A stretch of DNA of 64,000 nt from Hormoscilla sp. GUM202 (GTDB lineage Bacteria; Cyanobacteriota; Cyanobacteriia; Cyanobacteriales; Desertifilaceae): assembly GCA_005518205.2 (NCBI GenBank), contig RFFC02000005.1, positions 158,049-222,048 on the forward strand, written 5' to 3'. Shown here piece after piece: positions 17,801 through 28,689 of the stretch (position 1 is the stretch's first letter; each line of letters starts with the position of its first letter). The notes under the pieces are model-generated. The model did not search any database. It had not been told where the DNA came from and worked only from the letters and a program-made list of their open reading frames with translations. The translations under genes were made by a program, and so were the position numbers.

Positions 17801-18221
17801 GCGAGCCGGGAACGTCATTAGCATTATATCATACCGTCGCCCAAGTCTGACATTCTGCATGGGATTCGATCGGGCCCGAGTCGCCGCTCCCAATAATCAT
17901 CTTAGCATCTGGACTGACAAATCTACGCTCTTTTTGGTCGAATGGGAATTTCTATCCTGAACTCCGCCCCCTCTCCCAATGCTGATTCACAATCTATCTT
18001 TGGCGTTTTTCCACAATAATTGAATGGCCGTAGGGCACCGCACCTGAAATTGATGATTAGCGAAGTTGACAATCGTGAGGGTTGGGTTTATGATAGTGAA
18101 AGAATAATGGTGTAGAACCAGTTTCACGAGACTGGGAAACTGGCAGTATTAAAAGGAAATTGAGATGAGGATCTACATTTAACGACCAAAAACACCATCA
18201 ATAGTTAGTTCCGTGGAACTG

Positions 18222-19373
18222 ATGTCGCGGAAAATGACCCAGGAGTGCCGCACTCAACAAGTTGAAGAAGTCAGCAGGCTGTGGCAGGAAGACCCCGTTT
18301 ATCAAGAAATTAAGGGCTGGGTGGCTGAAGCACCAGGCGATCGGGTGCGCCTGGTCTCGAAAAATCCAAATTACAGCCAGATCACTGGTACGGTAGTTGT
18401 GGAAATGTTAGCAGGGGAAGCCCAACGACTGGAACGAGAATTGCCCAACGCCGCAGTATTGCCAAATCAACCAATTGAAATCATTCAACCGCGCAAAGTA
18501 ACGACTAGCTTAAAGCAGGACTTGACCGCAGATGACCTCTGGCATCTGGAAGCGATCGGGCTGCATAGCAAGGGTCAACGGAAATTGACAGGGGCGGGGA
18601 AAGGTATTACCATTGGCGTGTTAGATACGGGAGTCGCTTCCACTCATAGGGCCTTGCGCGATCGGGTGGTAGCAGGCTATAATTTCAATGTAGAGGAATG
18701 GGAAGTCGAGCCTCAGAATGTCTCCCTGGATACTGATGGTCACGGCACCCATGTAGCAGGATTAATTTGTGGCAGCCCAACTGGGGTGGCACCAGAGGCT
18801 AAAGTCAAAAGCGCCGCGATGCTTCCCAACAGTCATGGTAGTGATGCTAACTTTATTTTGGCGATCGAGTGGGCAGCTATGCAACCAGACTTGCCAATAG
18901 TAAATATTTCTGCCGGTATTCGCGGATATCGACCCTTGATGGAGAAAGCAATTGAAAAGTTACTTCTAGTTGGAGTGCTTCCGATCTGTGCAGTGGGCAA
19001 CGAGGGACGGGACAAAACCCGCAGTCCCGGAAATATTCGCGGCGTTGTTTCTGTGGGGGCAACTAACCGCAGAAACCGGGTGGCAGGTTTCAGTAGCAGC
19101 GGCACGCTATCAGTTGATAATCATCAGTACAATGTGCCGCACCTGGTAGCGCCTGGTGCAGCAGTGTACTCTTCAGTTATCCAGGGAGGATACGAATCTT
19201 GGGACGGAACTTCCATGGCAACCCCCATTGTTGCGGGAGTAGCAGCGCTGATTTTAGAGAAATATCCAGATATTAGCGTAATGGATTTGCGAGAAGAACT
19301 CATGTCGAATTGCCAGGATTTACAGCAATCTTCCATTCGCCAAGGAGAAGGACTGGTGCAGGTGAATTCGTAG
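18222..19373 (+). CDS. S8 family (subtilisin-like) serine peptidase paired with a NACHT protein
   Basis: The catalytic triad is complete: Asp in ITIGVLDTGVASTHRAL, His in DTDGHGTHVAGLICG and Ser in SWDGTSMATPIVAGVAAL, with oxyanion-region Asn in AVGNEGRDKTRSPGN. No secretion signal is visible, so it should act in the cytoplasm. The first 120 residues form a prodomain-like module with ITGTVVVEMLAGEAQRLERE and LPNAAVLPNQP. A similar module occurs at the start of the NACHT protein encoded 65 bp downstream on the same strand. The start is uncertain among a GTG at 18213 and ATGs at 18222 and 18234. It is likely the effector of a two-gene conflict system. Confidence 0.85.
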   Translation: MSRKMTQECRTQQVEEVSRLWQEDPVYQEIKGWVAEAPGDRVRLVSKNPNYSQITGTVVVEMLAGEAQRLERELPNAAVLPNQPIEIIQPRKVTTSLKQDLTADDLWHLEAIGLHSKGQRKLTGAGKGITIGVLDTGVASTHRALRDRVVAGYNFNVEEWEVEPQNVSLDTDGHGTHVAGLICGSPTGVAPEAKVKSAAMLPNSHGSDANFILAIEWAAMQPDLPIVNISAGIRGYRPLMEKAIEKLLLVGVLPICAVGNEGRDKTRSPGNIRGVVSVGATNRRNRVAGFSSSGTLSVDNHQYNVPHLVAPGAAVYSSVIQGGYESWDGTSMATPIVAGVAALILEKYPDISVMDLREELMSNCQDLQQSSIRQGEGLVQVNS

Positions 19374-19374
19374 G

Positions 19375-19426
19375 GCGGGCGTCTCGCCTGCCAGCGTATT
19401 GCGGGCGTCTCGCCTGCCAGCGTATT
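19375..19426. repeat. Two perfect tandem copies of a 26-bp repeat
   Basis: The 26-bp unit GCGGGCGTCTCGCCTGCCAG plus CGTATT occurs twice back to back between the S8 stop and the NACHT start. Part of it (CGTCTCGCCTG) recurs after ycf66 near 29785. It is a common cyanobacterial intergenic repeat and may fold through GGCG/CGCC pairing. Confidence 0.75.
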
Positions 19427-19437
19427 GGTATAAGCTG

Positions 19438-20468
19438 ATGAAACTGGACAAAAGACACATCGATCACATCGATAAAATAGACGTGCTGCTAGAAGATGCT
19501 CTTCTGAATGCCAGAGGGGATGAATTGCTGAAAGTTGTCATCGTTCTCGACTCGCAACGGGAAAACAGAGAAACTCTCAGTCAACAACTCAGCCAACAAC
19601 CAAAACCCTCTGAGTTCCCAAACCGTATAGCTTGGAGGAAAGCACTCATCGCCCAGCAGCAAACCCAGCTAGCTAAAGCTATTGGCGACCAGATCCAAGG
19701 GCTGAAAGACCTGTCCCTCACCACTCACGGCGGCATCACGACTAATATCGTGGTAGTGGAAGGTGCGGCGCGTCAAATTCTCAGGGCCCTGGAACTGCCT
19801 GGAGTTAGCCATGCCAGTCTCAACCAACCCTTAGTCAGACTTTTCCCCGACGTCTCCGCTGAAACTGTCCAACATCTGGCGGAGATGGCAATTGAAATCT
19901 ATCAAGAAAATGCAAATAAATTTTTATTCTGGAAAAACAACAGCCTGAATGAAAGAACGAGGCAGTCAATTGTGCAAGCCTCGCAGCAGTACGTCCAGAA
20001 CTATATAGCGCTTCACGGCAAAGTGAAAGTTTTGGGAATGCGCCACGCTGTCGATTTAGATTCTATCTATACTGCAGTACAGCTTTTGGACGAATGGGAC
20101 ATCTGGCGATATGAGTCGCTTTACGCGCTGGAAAGAACTTTTCGTCAACGTCAGCAGCGCAGGCAGTCGAAAGAAACCCGCAAGCAAACAGGCATCAGCG
20201 TCGCTAACCAGAAGAAATATCTGATGGTACTGGGGGGGCCAGGGGCGGGAAAGTCTACTTTTCTGCGGAAAATGGGACTGGAAGCACTCAAAGGCAAAAA
20301 AGGGCAACTGAAGCATCAATGCATTCCCGTTTTCATCGAACTGAAGCAGTTTACCGACAGCAACATTGAGATTGAAACACAAGTTGCCCGCGAGTTTGAA
20401 AGCTGCGGCTTTCCTTCGCCAAAAGAATTTACTGCCAGTGCCTTAGAACAGGGTCGGTTACTAATTTT
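19438..20468 (+). pseudogene. NACHT NTPase gene, 5' part (interrupted by IS1)
   Basis: Encodes the N-terminal adaptor-like module (LLKVVIVLDSQ, THGGITTNIVVVEGAARQIL, LPGVSHASLNQP), a helical linker, and the start of the NACHT domain with Walker A GGPGAGKSTFLRKMG. Reading breaks at QGRLLIL, inside Walker B, where an IS1 element sits. Removing the element and one 8-bp target duplication restores QGRLLILLDGLDEVP and an uninterrupted 845-residue protein. The start at 19438 (MKLDKRHIDHIDKID) was preferred because the upstream frame runs through the 26-bp repeats. NACHT proteins are STAND-type sensors, several of which defend against phage. Confidence 0.85.
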
Positions 20469-21415
20469 GGTAGTGATAAATATGTAGTGATATAACATTT
20501 TATCCCTCTATTAATCCTTGCTTTTCAAAGGGATAATATAACATTTTTCATTACCATTGATAAGTTTAATTTATCAAAAATATCAGAGATAATCATGTAT
20601 AATTAGTTGTCACAATGCTATATTGTTATTGGTAAAAACAATGTCTAAATTTATGAACACATCATCAGATTTATGCTTGCGACCTTCTTGTCCCCACTGT
20701 CAAAGTGAGCGAACAGTAAAAAACGGTAGTACTCATAACAAAAAGCAAAAACATAAGTGTAAAGACTGTGGCAGGCAATTTGTTGAAAACCCTACCAATA
20801 AAACGATATCATCAGAAACAAAAAAGAAAATAGATGGCCTTTTACTTGAGAGAATTTCTTTAGCTGGAATTGCACGTCAAGTTGGAGTTTCAAAAACTTT
20901 GCTCCAAGATTATGTTAATAAAAAATCTGCGGAAACTCCGCGTGAGATAAAGGTTTTAGACAAGCCAAAAGGGAAAATGACTATTGAATGTGATGAAATG
21001 TGGTCTTTTGTGGAGAATAAAGAAAATAAGCAATGGATTTGGTTAGCGTTAGATACAAAAACTAGAGAAATAGTTGGAGTTTATGTGGGCGCTCGCAGTC
21101 GGGAATCGGCAAAAAAATTGTGGAAATCTTTACCTCCTGTTTATCGGCGCAGTTTTTTACACATATTTTTGGGAAGCTTATAACACAGTAATCCCCAAAA
21201 AACGTCATAAACCAGTAGGTAAAGAAACTGGAAAAACTAATCATATTGAAAGGCTAAACAACACATTAAGACAAAGAATTAGTCGTTTGGTTCGTAAAAC
21301 ATTATCATTCTCCAAGAAACTAGAAAATCACATCGGAGCTATTTGGTATTTTGTACATTATTACAACAAATGTTTATCGGGATAGATAATGCATCACTAC
21401 ATATTTATCACCACC
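20469..21415 (+). mobile_element. IS1-family insertion sequence (947 bp) with 8-bp target duplication
   Basis: The 23-bp terminal inverted repeats begin GGTAGTGATAAATATG on the left and GGTGGTGATAAATATG (reverse complement) on the right, differing at one base. The target CTAATTTT is duplicated at 20461-20468 and 21416-21423. Terminal GGT and an 8-bp duplication fit the IS1 family. The transposase inside is frameshifted. The near-identical ends and the exact duplication indicate a recent insertion. Confidence 0.93.
20641..21385 (+). pseudogene. IS1-family transposase, frameshifted
   Basis: The N-terminal zinc ribbon reads CPHCQSERTVKNGSTHNKKQ followed by KCKDCGRQF. A helix-turn-helix region and the DDE core follow (ECDEMWSFVENKENKQWIWL, ALDTKTREIVGVYVG). 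The frame changes near base 21150: frame one ends PVYRR while the other frame continues AVFYTYFWEAYNTVIPKKRH, KTNHIERLNNTLRQR and KLENHIGAIWYF. A one- or two-base indel would rejoin them. As it stands the element is probably non-autonomous unless the shift is programmed. Confidence 0.85.
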
Positions 21416-21423
21416 CTAATTTT

Positions 21424-22930
21424 GCTAGATGGACTGGATGAAGTGCCTACAAAGAACATGGATTGGGTGATTGAGCGAATTCATAATTTTGTTAAAAAAT
21501 TCCATAAAAATCGCTTTATTACCAGTTGCCGCACCGCTGCCTATCGCCTCGCATTCGATCGGTTTAGCAATGTGGCAATTGCCGACTTTGACGACACCCA
21601 GATCGAGCAGTTTATTGGCAACTGGTTCCAGTCAGAGGCAGACAAGCAAGCCAGAACTGCCGATCGATGCTGGAAGTTACTGCAAAAACGGGAAAATGCT
21701 GATGCTAAGGAATTAGCCCAGACGCCTTTATTGCTGACATTCTTGTGTCTAGTGTATGACAAGTCGCAAAACTTCCCAAACAATCGCAGCGAACTCTATG
21801 GCAAGGCGCTGCGGATATTGCTGGAGGAATGGATAACTGAGAAGCGGGTGCAGCGAGATGAAGTTTTTCAAGAACTAGACGCACAGCTAGAGGAGATTCT
21901 GCTTTCGGAGATTGCCTATCAGGGCTTCCAGGCAGACAAGCTGTTTTTCCCCCAGCGAGAGATTGTAGAGCAAATTAAAACATTTTTGGTAGGTAATCTA
22001 AATGCCCCGCAGCATTTGGATGGCGAAGCTGTATTCAATGCCATGGCAGTGCAACAAGGTATTTTGGTAGAAAGAGCGCAGAATGTCTACTCGTTTTCCC
22101 ACTTGACGCTTCAGGAATATTTAACCGCTGAGTACATTGAATATAACCGCTTATTTGAACAGTTAGTGACCAAACGCCTAATAAATGAACGCTGGCACGA
22201 GGTATTTTTGCTGGTAGCTGGGTTAATGCGCGGTGGTGTAGATGAGTTGCTGTTGCTGATGGAAAAAGAGGCTCAAAAGTTTATCAATACGTCAAATTTG
22301 TTAGATTTGCTGCGCTGGGCAGATCTGATAACTGCTGGATCGGAAAGTGATATTAAGCCTGTGGGAAAACGGGCGATCGCGATCGCCAACGCTAACGCCA
22401 TCGCCTACGCCTACACCAACGCCTACCTCTACACAAAAGCCAACGACATCGCCTATACCTACACCAACGCCTACACTAAAGCCTACGCTGACGCCTACGC
22501 CACCTTCATCGCCGACGCCTACATCTACGCCTATGCCGACGCCTACGTCTACGCCGACCCAGACGCCATCGTTTACGCCAACATGATTACCAACAGCATT
22601 ATCTATGTTGGTAAATTAAAAAAATTCAAAGTATTTAACGACGTAAATTTCTCTATATTGATTGCCAGATTGGAAGCAATAAAAATTCAAATAACAGAAA
22701 ACAATATAAATATAGTGCCTCGAATTATTGCAAATAGCACTATTCAAGCCTTACTTGATGCATTTCATCTCACAGACGAAATGTTTAATTTATCTCAAAC
22801 AGAAGCAAAAGCACTAGAAAATTATTTATATGCCAACGATCTCATCATTCAGTGCAAAAAAGCAGCAGTGCGGGTTTCGCCCCAAACCTGGGAAGCGATC
22901 GAACATCGGATGTTGCGGCTTCCCAAGTGA
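21424..22930 (+). pseudogene. NACHT NTPase gene, 3' part
   Basis: Continues the interrupted protein from the second half of Walker B (LLDGLDEVPTKN) through FITSCRTAAYRLAFDRFSN, the winged-helix region (LAQTPLLLTFLCLVY, RILLEEWITEKR) and SFSHLTLQEYLTAEYIE. About 70 residues follow in which Ala and Tyr alternate. The C-terminal cap contains NLSQTEAKALENYLYANDLI and AAVRVSPQTWEAIEHRML, a tail shared by many cyanobacterial NACHT proteins. Without the N-terminal half it has no Walker A and should be inactive. Confidence 0.85.
22370..22590 (+). repeat. Hexanucleotide repeat encoding alternating Ala-Tyr/Asn/Asp
   Basis: GCCTAC-type hexamers with substitutions (GCCAAC, GCCGAC, ACCAAC) repeat for about 220 bp inside the NACHT gene, giving a peptide with Ala at nearly every second residue. 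The period-two pattern predicts a beta-strand or beta-solenoid-like spacer. Such repeats can change length by slippage without breaking frame. Confidence 0.75.
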
Positions 22931-23049
22931 GGCGCGATCGGGGATTGGTGAATAGGAATAGTCATCGAACAGAACAGAAATGAGATCGCCCGATCGCCCG
23001 TAAATTAGTAGGGGAACTGCATCCAACAATTCACCCGATCTGCCAACAA

Positions 23050-26000
23050 TTAGCTGACACTTAACCTCATATTGCAATTTGAACTAGAGGCAGAGCCTCT
23101 AGAACTCGTTCCCAGGCGGAGCCGTGCGTAACGAGGGGTAAACGAGGGGTAAATGGCTAAGGCTTCATTTTGGGGGAACTCGCTTTCTCGGGCCGAGGCG
23201 ATCGCCCGATCGATCAACTCTAATGACTCCAAGTCCCGACCCGATATCCGGGCCATTACAGAGGCCACCATCAGATACTTATGCTGGAAATTTGCCGGAC
23301 AGTTGTCTGCCCAGATTTTCAGCTGCTGTTGATTAACCTCTAACTTTTCGGCATATTGTTTTCGATCTGCTGGTGTAGCTGCAGGATAGGCCGCTGCCAG
23401 GACCAGTGAGGAATAAAAATTATATTCCGTCACCGGTAGTATTCCTAACAGATATTGCATCAGCCCTTCCGTCGCTAAAGCACATTTGAGCGCCTCATCT
23501 ATATTCCCGTACAAATAGAGAACCTGGAGCTTAAAAATCTGATATACCCCTAGGGAGTAAAAGTTTTGATGTTGCTGACAAGTTTCTATATACTCTGCTT
23601 CCCCGACTGTTTCACTCTGGAAATCCCACTTAGTAGGAGTTTTGTTATTCAAGTTCAACAGCACCAAATGCAGTCCCGTCAGAGTATCTGTCACCAGACT
23701 ATTTTCCGTTTTTTAGCTGAACTGCAAATACTTCGGTACTTCTGACAGGAGTTTGACGCAATCATAACCCTGCATGTATAAATTAATTAACTTATTGAGC
23801 AGCATGTAGCCACCATACTGCAAATCCCCCGAGTCCAAAGCCGACTGATACCCAACGTTGGCGATCTCGTTCGCCTCTTTTAAGTGATTAAACCAATAAT
23901 TCAAGTAGATTACCATTGTAGCACTCGCCTTATATACTGGCTGGCCCCACTTTTCATTCAGCTTTAGTCCTAGCATGCCAAATTCATAAGCTGATTTATA
24001 TTCCCCAAACATCACCCCCAGGAGTATACCATAGGTAGGGTAGAAAAAGGATGATTCGGGAGCATAACCAGATTTAATACAAATATTACTCCCTTTCAGG
24101 ACAATCACTGTCCATAGTTGGGGGTCGAGCATGTATACAGAAGGGGCTAAATTATTTAACAGTAAAACTGTCGCTAAAGGCAACCATGCTGTTATTTCTG
24201 GCACATCCATTAAGTCAGCTATCTCCCGATCGCCCAAATTTTCTTTCGCTGATGCCACTTCCGCACTAATGGCCCCTGGTAAATCCTCTGTTGGCAATTC
24301 TATCCCTAACAGTCTCAGAGCCTCTTTTCCTGCAAGCACGGCTTCCTCGTATTTAGCACGCAGATTATACTGTACCAACAGCAGGTTATAAACCTCAATC
24401 TTTTCGGGAACTGATTTGGCCCGTGACAAGGTCAGATTAATCAATTCTTCACTCTCCGAGAAATTGCCATTGAGATACTCTACCTCTGCCCGTTCTTTAT
24501 GCAACGCAAAGGCCAAGTCATAGTCCGAGTCCCAAATATTTTCTGTTAATATATCCATACCTGCGGTCACGTAGGAGTAGGCCGCCACGTCGGCTGTGGC
24601 ATCTTTGGCTTTTTTAGCCGCGTCCAAATTCAATTTTGCCAATTCCACCCGTTCTCCTTCCGGCTCGATCGATGACCGACCGATATTCAGATGATCTACC
24701 AGATCGAAGATTCTGTCGGCCCGATATTCCACCGGTGTCATCGCCAGCAAGAGCCAGCCAATCTTCAGATGAACGGCCTGTTTCTGCGATTCATCAATCA
24801 GAGCATAAGCCGCTTGTTGCACCCGATCGTGCAGGAATTTATAATTGAGAATCAACAGCGGATAATTCATCAATGCTATGCCCTCTGCTTCCGCCTGGGA
24901 ACTCGGTTGGATCAATCCTGACTCTATTGCTGGCAACATGTCTTGGAAGGTCGAGAACGATTCCTTTTCATAGATGAGAGAGAGGGTATTTAAGTCAAAT
25001 TGGTTGCCCAAACAAGATGCCAGGCGTAAAACCTGCTGCGTTTCCGATGGTAATTTCTTCAATTTCGAGATCGTCAATTCTACCACATTATCCGCGATCC
25101 CGATCGCCTCTATTTCGGCGATATCCCAAGTCCATCCGCCCATCTGAGGATCGTTAAAAGCGAGCAAATTTTCTTGATACAGTGTTTGCAGGAACTGATT
25201 CACAAAGAAAGGGTTGCCTTCCGTTTTCCGCACCACCAGTTCGGCCAAAGGTTTTACCGCTCCTTGATTTTTCCTCAAGGTTTGAGCAATCAACTGAGTA
25301 ATATGCTCGATTTTCAAGGGAGCCAAGGGAATCTCATTGATTGTCGTCCCATCATCCCGCAGCCTGTCAATAGTCACGCTCAAAGGATGGGTGGGACTGA
25401 CTTCATTATCGCGATAGGCTCCAATCATCAACAGATATTTTGTCTCCTCATCGGTCATCATCAACTCGATCGACTTGAGGGTCGCAAAGTCCGCCCACTG
25501 GAGATCGTCCAGAAAGATAACTAAGGGATGTTCCTGTTGGCAAAACACCCGGATGAAGTTTTGAAACACTAGATTAAACCGGTTTTGAGACTCCGCTGGC
25601 TTTAAATCTACTACAATTGGCTGAGGTCCAACTATCAGTTCTACTTCGGGAATCACATCTATGATAATTTGCCCATTGGGCCCAAACGCTGCCAATAGTT
25701 TTTCTCGCCATAACTCTAGCTTAGCTTCACTTTCTGTTAACAGTTGCCGGACCAATTCTGAGAAGGCGCTGACTATCGCCGAATAGGGGATACCCCGCTG
25801 TAGCTGGTCGAATTTTCCCCAGATAAAATATCCCTTCGTCCTGGTAATTGGTCGATCAATTTCCTGCACGAGGGCTGACTTACCGATGCCCGAATATCCC
25901 AATACTAGCATCATTTCTGTCTTCCCCTTACTGACCCGATCTAACGCTGCCAGTAATGTTTCTATTTCTTGCACTCTGCCATATAGTTTCTGAGGTATTT

Positions 26001-26895
26001 CAAACTTATCAGAAATATCTTCACTGCCCAGGGGAAATTCTTCAATGTATCCCTTTGACTGTAACTGTTGCAGACATGTCTGAAAATCCGCTTTAATGCC
26101 CCAGGCACTTTGGTATCGATCCTCTGCGGTTTTTGCTAACAGCTTCATGACTATATCTGAAACTGCTTTGGGAATCTCCTGATTAATTTTGTGGGGTGGC
26201 ACTGGCTGTTTAGCAATATGATCGTGCACTAACTCCATGGCGTCGGCGGCAGTAAAAGGCAGTTGCTGGGCCAGCAGTTCATAGAATGTGACACCGAGGG
26301 AGTAAAAGTCCGTGCGATAATCTAGCGATCGGTTCATTCTGCCCGTTTGCTCTGGGGACATATAGGCAAGTGTCCCTTCTAACACAGCCTGCTGTTTATT
26401 CGTCTGAGCTGTTTTATTGTTTTCTGCTTTCGTTAATCTCGTGGAGATGCTAAAGTCGATAATTTTTACCTCTCCTGTAACTGGATTAAAAATGATATTG
26501 GACGGGTTAATATCCTTGTGGATCGCATTTGCTGCGTGAATTTCTCCCAAGCTTTCTGTAATTTCGATCCCTAAGGCGATCAATTCCAAGATGGTAAACT
26601 TTTTGGAAGCCATTAACTGCTTTAATGATTCCCCGCCAATATCTTCTAATACCATTACCAGAGTATTCTGATATTTTTGCAAGCTGTAGGCTTTCACAGA
26701 TCCCGATCAATTCAGACTCCGGGTTAGTTTATATTCCTGCTTATATCTGCTGATTGCTTCCGGACTGGGATATTCTTGCTTGAGGACTTTGATAATTACG
26801 GGGATCCGATCGTGCTCTTGACGTCCCCGATAGACTAGGGAATTGGCACTTTCATAGATTTTGGCGAGTATTTGGTAGCCAGGAATAGTAAGCAT
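23050..26895 (-). pseudogene. Decayed hybrid Ser/Thr kinase - AAA ATPase - (histidine kinase) gene
   Basis: One reading frame encodes a kinase N-lobe (GYQILAKIYESANSLVYRGR), HKDINPSNIIFNP and DFSISTRL of the catalytic region, a large ATPase domain (LGYSGIGKSALVQEI, LVIFLDDLQWAD) and TPR-like helices. This is the usual start of the long cyanobacterial kinase/ATPase/GAF/histidine-kinase proteins. It is broken three times. Near 26707 a TGA ends SLN; a frame change over about ten bases reads LIGI before the original frame resumes at VKAYSLQ. At 23713-23715 a TAA replaces a residue between LQFS and KTENSLVTD. After NEALAI (about 23147) the frame enters interspersed repeat family A. The GAF and histidine kinase domains are absent. 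Confidence 0.85.
23083..23150. repeat. Interspersed repeat family A at the kinase truncation point
   Basis: Contains CTAGAGGCAGAGCCTCTAG, ACTCGTTCCCAGGCGGAGCC and two copies of AACGAGGGGTAA. Its start coincides with the point where homology of the decayed kinase gene ends. Confidence 0.65.
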
Positions 26896-27047
26896 CGTTA
26901 TCTTCTGTGAACTAAAAGTTGTTTGTAGTTGTCCAGTCCGAGTTATTTTTCTGCAAGATCGGGTCTCTCTTACAGTAGTATAGGGTGGGCAGTGCGGTGG
27001 GCAGTGCCCACTCTACGAGACGTATCAGTTATTTTCGCCCTGCTGTA

Positions 27048-28463
27048 CTAGAACCACTGAGTGTGGAAGAATTCTCCCCTGGGTTTGTCTATCCGCTCAT
27101 AGGTGTGAGCGCCAAAGTAGTCCCGTTGGGCCTGGGTGAGGTTTTGCGGCAAGCTAGCCCGTCGGTAGCTATCAAAGTAATCCAGAGATGCACTGAAGGC
27201 TGGCACGGGTATGCCCAGTTGGCTGGCTGTGGCCAGTACGTCGCGCCAGGCTCCCTGTCGATCGAGGATAGTCTGCTTAAACTCGGGAGCGAGCAGCAGA
27301 TTTGCCAGTTGGGGATTTTCGTTGAAGGCTACTTTTATCTTATCCAAGAATCCCGCCCGAATAATACAGCCGCCTTTCCAAATGCGAGAAATTTCGCTCA
27401 AATTCAGATTGTAGTTATACTCACTGGAGGCTTTCGCCAACAGGGCCATGCCTTGAGCGTAGGAGCAAATCTTGGAGCAATAGAGGGCGTCGCGGATCTT
27501 GTTGATAAAGGCTTTGACATCCCCGTCATATTTGCCAGTGGGGCCAGTCAGCTCTTGAGAAGCGGCCACGCGCTCGTCCTTGATCGAAGACATGACGCGA
27601 GCGTTGACTGCTGCGGTAATTGTCGGCAGAGTCACCCCTAACTCCAGGGCTGAGACTACGGTCCAGCGCCCGGTTCCTTTTTGGCCAGCGGCGTCCAGGA
27701 TCAGATCCAGGAGGGGTTTATTGGTGTCTGGGTCGATCTGGGGGAAAATATCAGCTGTAATTTCAATCAAAAAGGAATTGAGTTCGTCGGTGGTATTCCA
27801 CTCGGCAAACACTTCATGCAACTGTTTGCGATCCAGCCCCAGAGCATTTTTGAGCAGGTCATAGGCTTCGGCGATCAACTGCATGTCCCCGTACTCTATG
27901 CCGTTGTGGGCCATCTTCACGTAGTGACCGGCACCACCAGGTCCGATAAAGGTGACGCAGGGTCCGTCATCTACTTGAGCGGCGATCTTGGTGAATATGG
28001 GCTCTAATTCTTTGTATGCTGCTGGGGTTCCCCCGGGCATGAGGCTGGGGCCATTCAGGGCTCCTTCTTCCCCACCGCTGACGCCCATGCCTACAAATCC
28101 CAGTTTTTTTGCTTCCAGGTCTTGGGTGCGCCGTTCCGTGTCTTCGTAGAGGGAGTTGCCCCCGTCTACGATCGTGTCTCCCTCTTCCAGCAAGGGTTTG
28201 AGCTGGTCGATGACGGCGTCTACTGGCTTGCCAGCTTTCACCATCACCAGGATCTTCCGGGGGCGATCGAGGAATTTGACAAATTCTTCAATGGTACGGG
28301 CCGATTTGAAGTTCTTGCCCTTTGCCCGCGTGGCCATAAACTCGTCGGTTTTGGCGGTTGTACGATTGTAAACCGTCACGGGAAAACCATTGCGCTCGAC
28401 ATTGAGGGCCAGGTTCTCACCCATGACTGCTAATCCAATGAGGCCAAAGCTGGGTTGTGTCAT
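27048..28463 (-). CDS. gnd: 6-phosphogluconate dehydrogenase (decarboxylating)
   Basis: The third enzyme of the oxidative pentose phosphate pathway, giving ribulose 5-phosphate, CO2 and NADPH, important for dark metabolism in cyanobacteria. The 471-residue protein begins with the NADP fold (FGLIGLAVMGENLALNVERN) and has VDGGNSLYEDTERR. The catalytic Lys region is GGAGHYVKMAHNGIEYGDMQ. The C-terminal signature is FGAHTYERIDKPRGEFFHTQW. It is complete, with no frameshift. Confidence 0.96.
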   Translation of the reverse strand: MTQPSFGLIGLAVMGENLALNVERNGFPVTVYNRTTAKTDEFMATRAKGKNFKSARTIEEFVKFLDRPRKILVMVKAGKPVDAVIDQLKPLLEEGDTIVDGGNSLYEDTERRTQDLEAKKLGFVGMGVSGGEEGALNGPSLMPGGTPAAYKELEPIFTKIAAQVDDGPCVTFIGPGGAGHYVKMAHNGIEYGDMQLIAEAYDLLKNALGLDRKQLHEVFAEWNTTDELNSFLIEITADIFPQIDPDTNKPLLDLILDAAGQKGTGRWTVVSALELGVTLPTITAAVNARVMSSIKDERVAASQELTGPTGKYDGDVKAFINKIRDALYCSKICSYAQGMALLAKASSEYNYNLNLSEISRIWKGGCIIRAGFLDKIKVAFNENPQLANLLLAPEFKQTILDRQGAWRDVLATASQLGIPVPAFSASLDYFDSYRRASLPQNLTQAQRDYFGAHTYERIDKPRGEFFHTQWF

Positions 28464-28689
28464 CTGGTTTTTTGCTCGTCCTACTATTGTTTTGGGTAAA
28501 TCACCTCTCAGGTTAGCTCGTTCTCTCCAGATCTACCGTAAAGAAGATATTAAGCATTGCGATACCCTACTGCACAGGCCGCACGAAAGGATAAAATAAC
28601 TTACGTATAGAAGACCTGGGGTGCATTGGCATGCACCCGAAGATATGTAATAGTAAGTGTTACACCAGTAGGGAGGAAGCTACGGTAAA

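Noticed and set aside
22347..22586. Pro-Thr repeat protein frame
   Set aside because: An alternative frame of the hexanucleotide repeat inside the NACHT gene.
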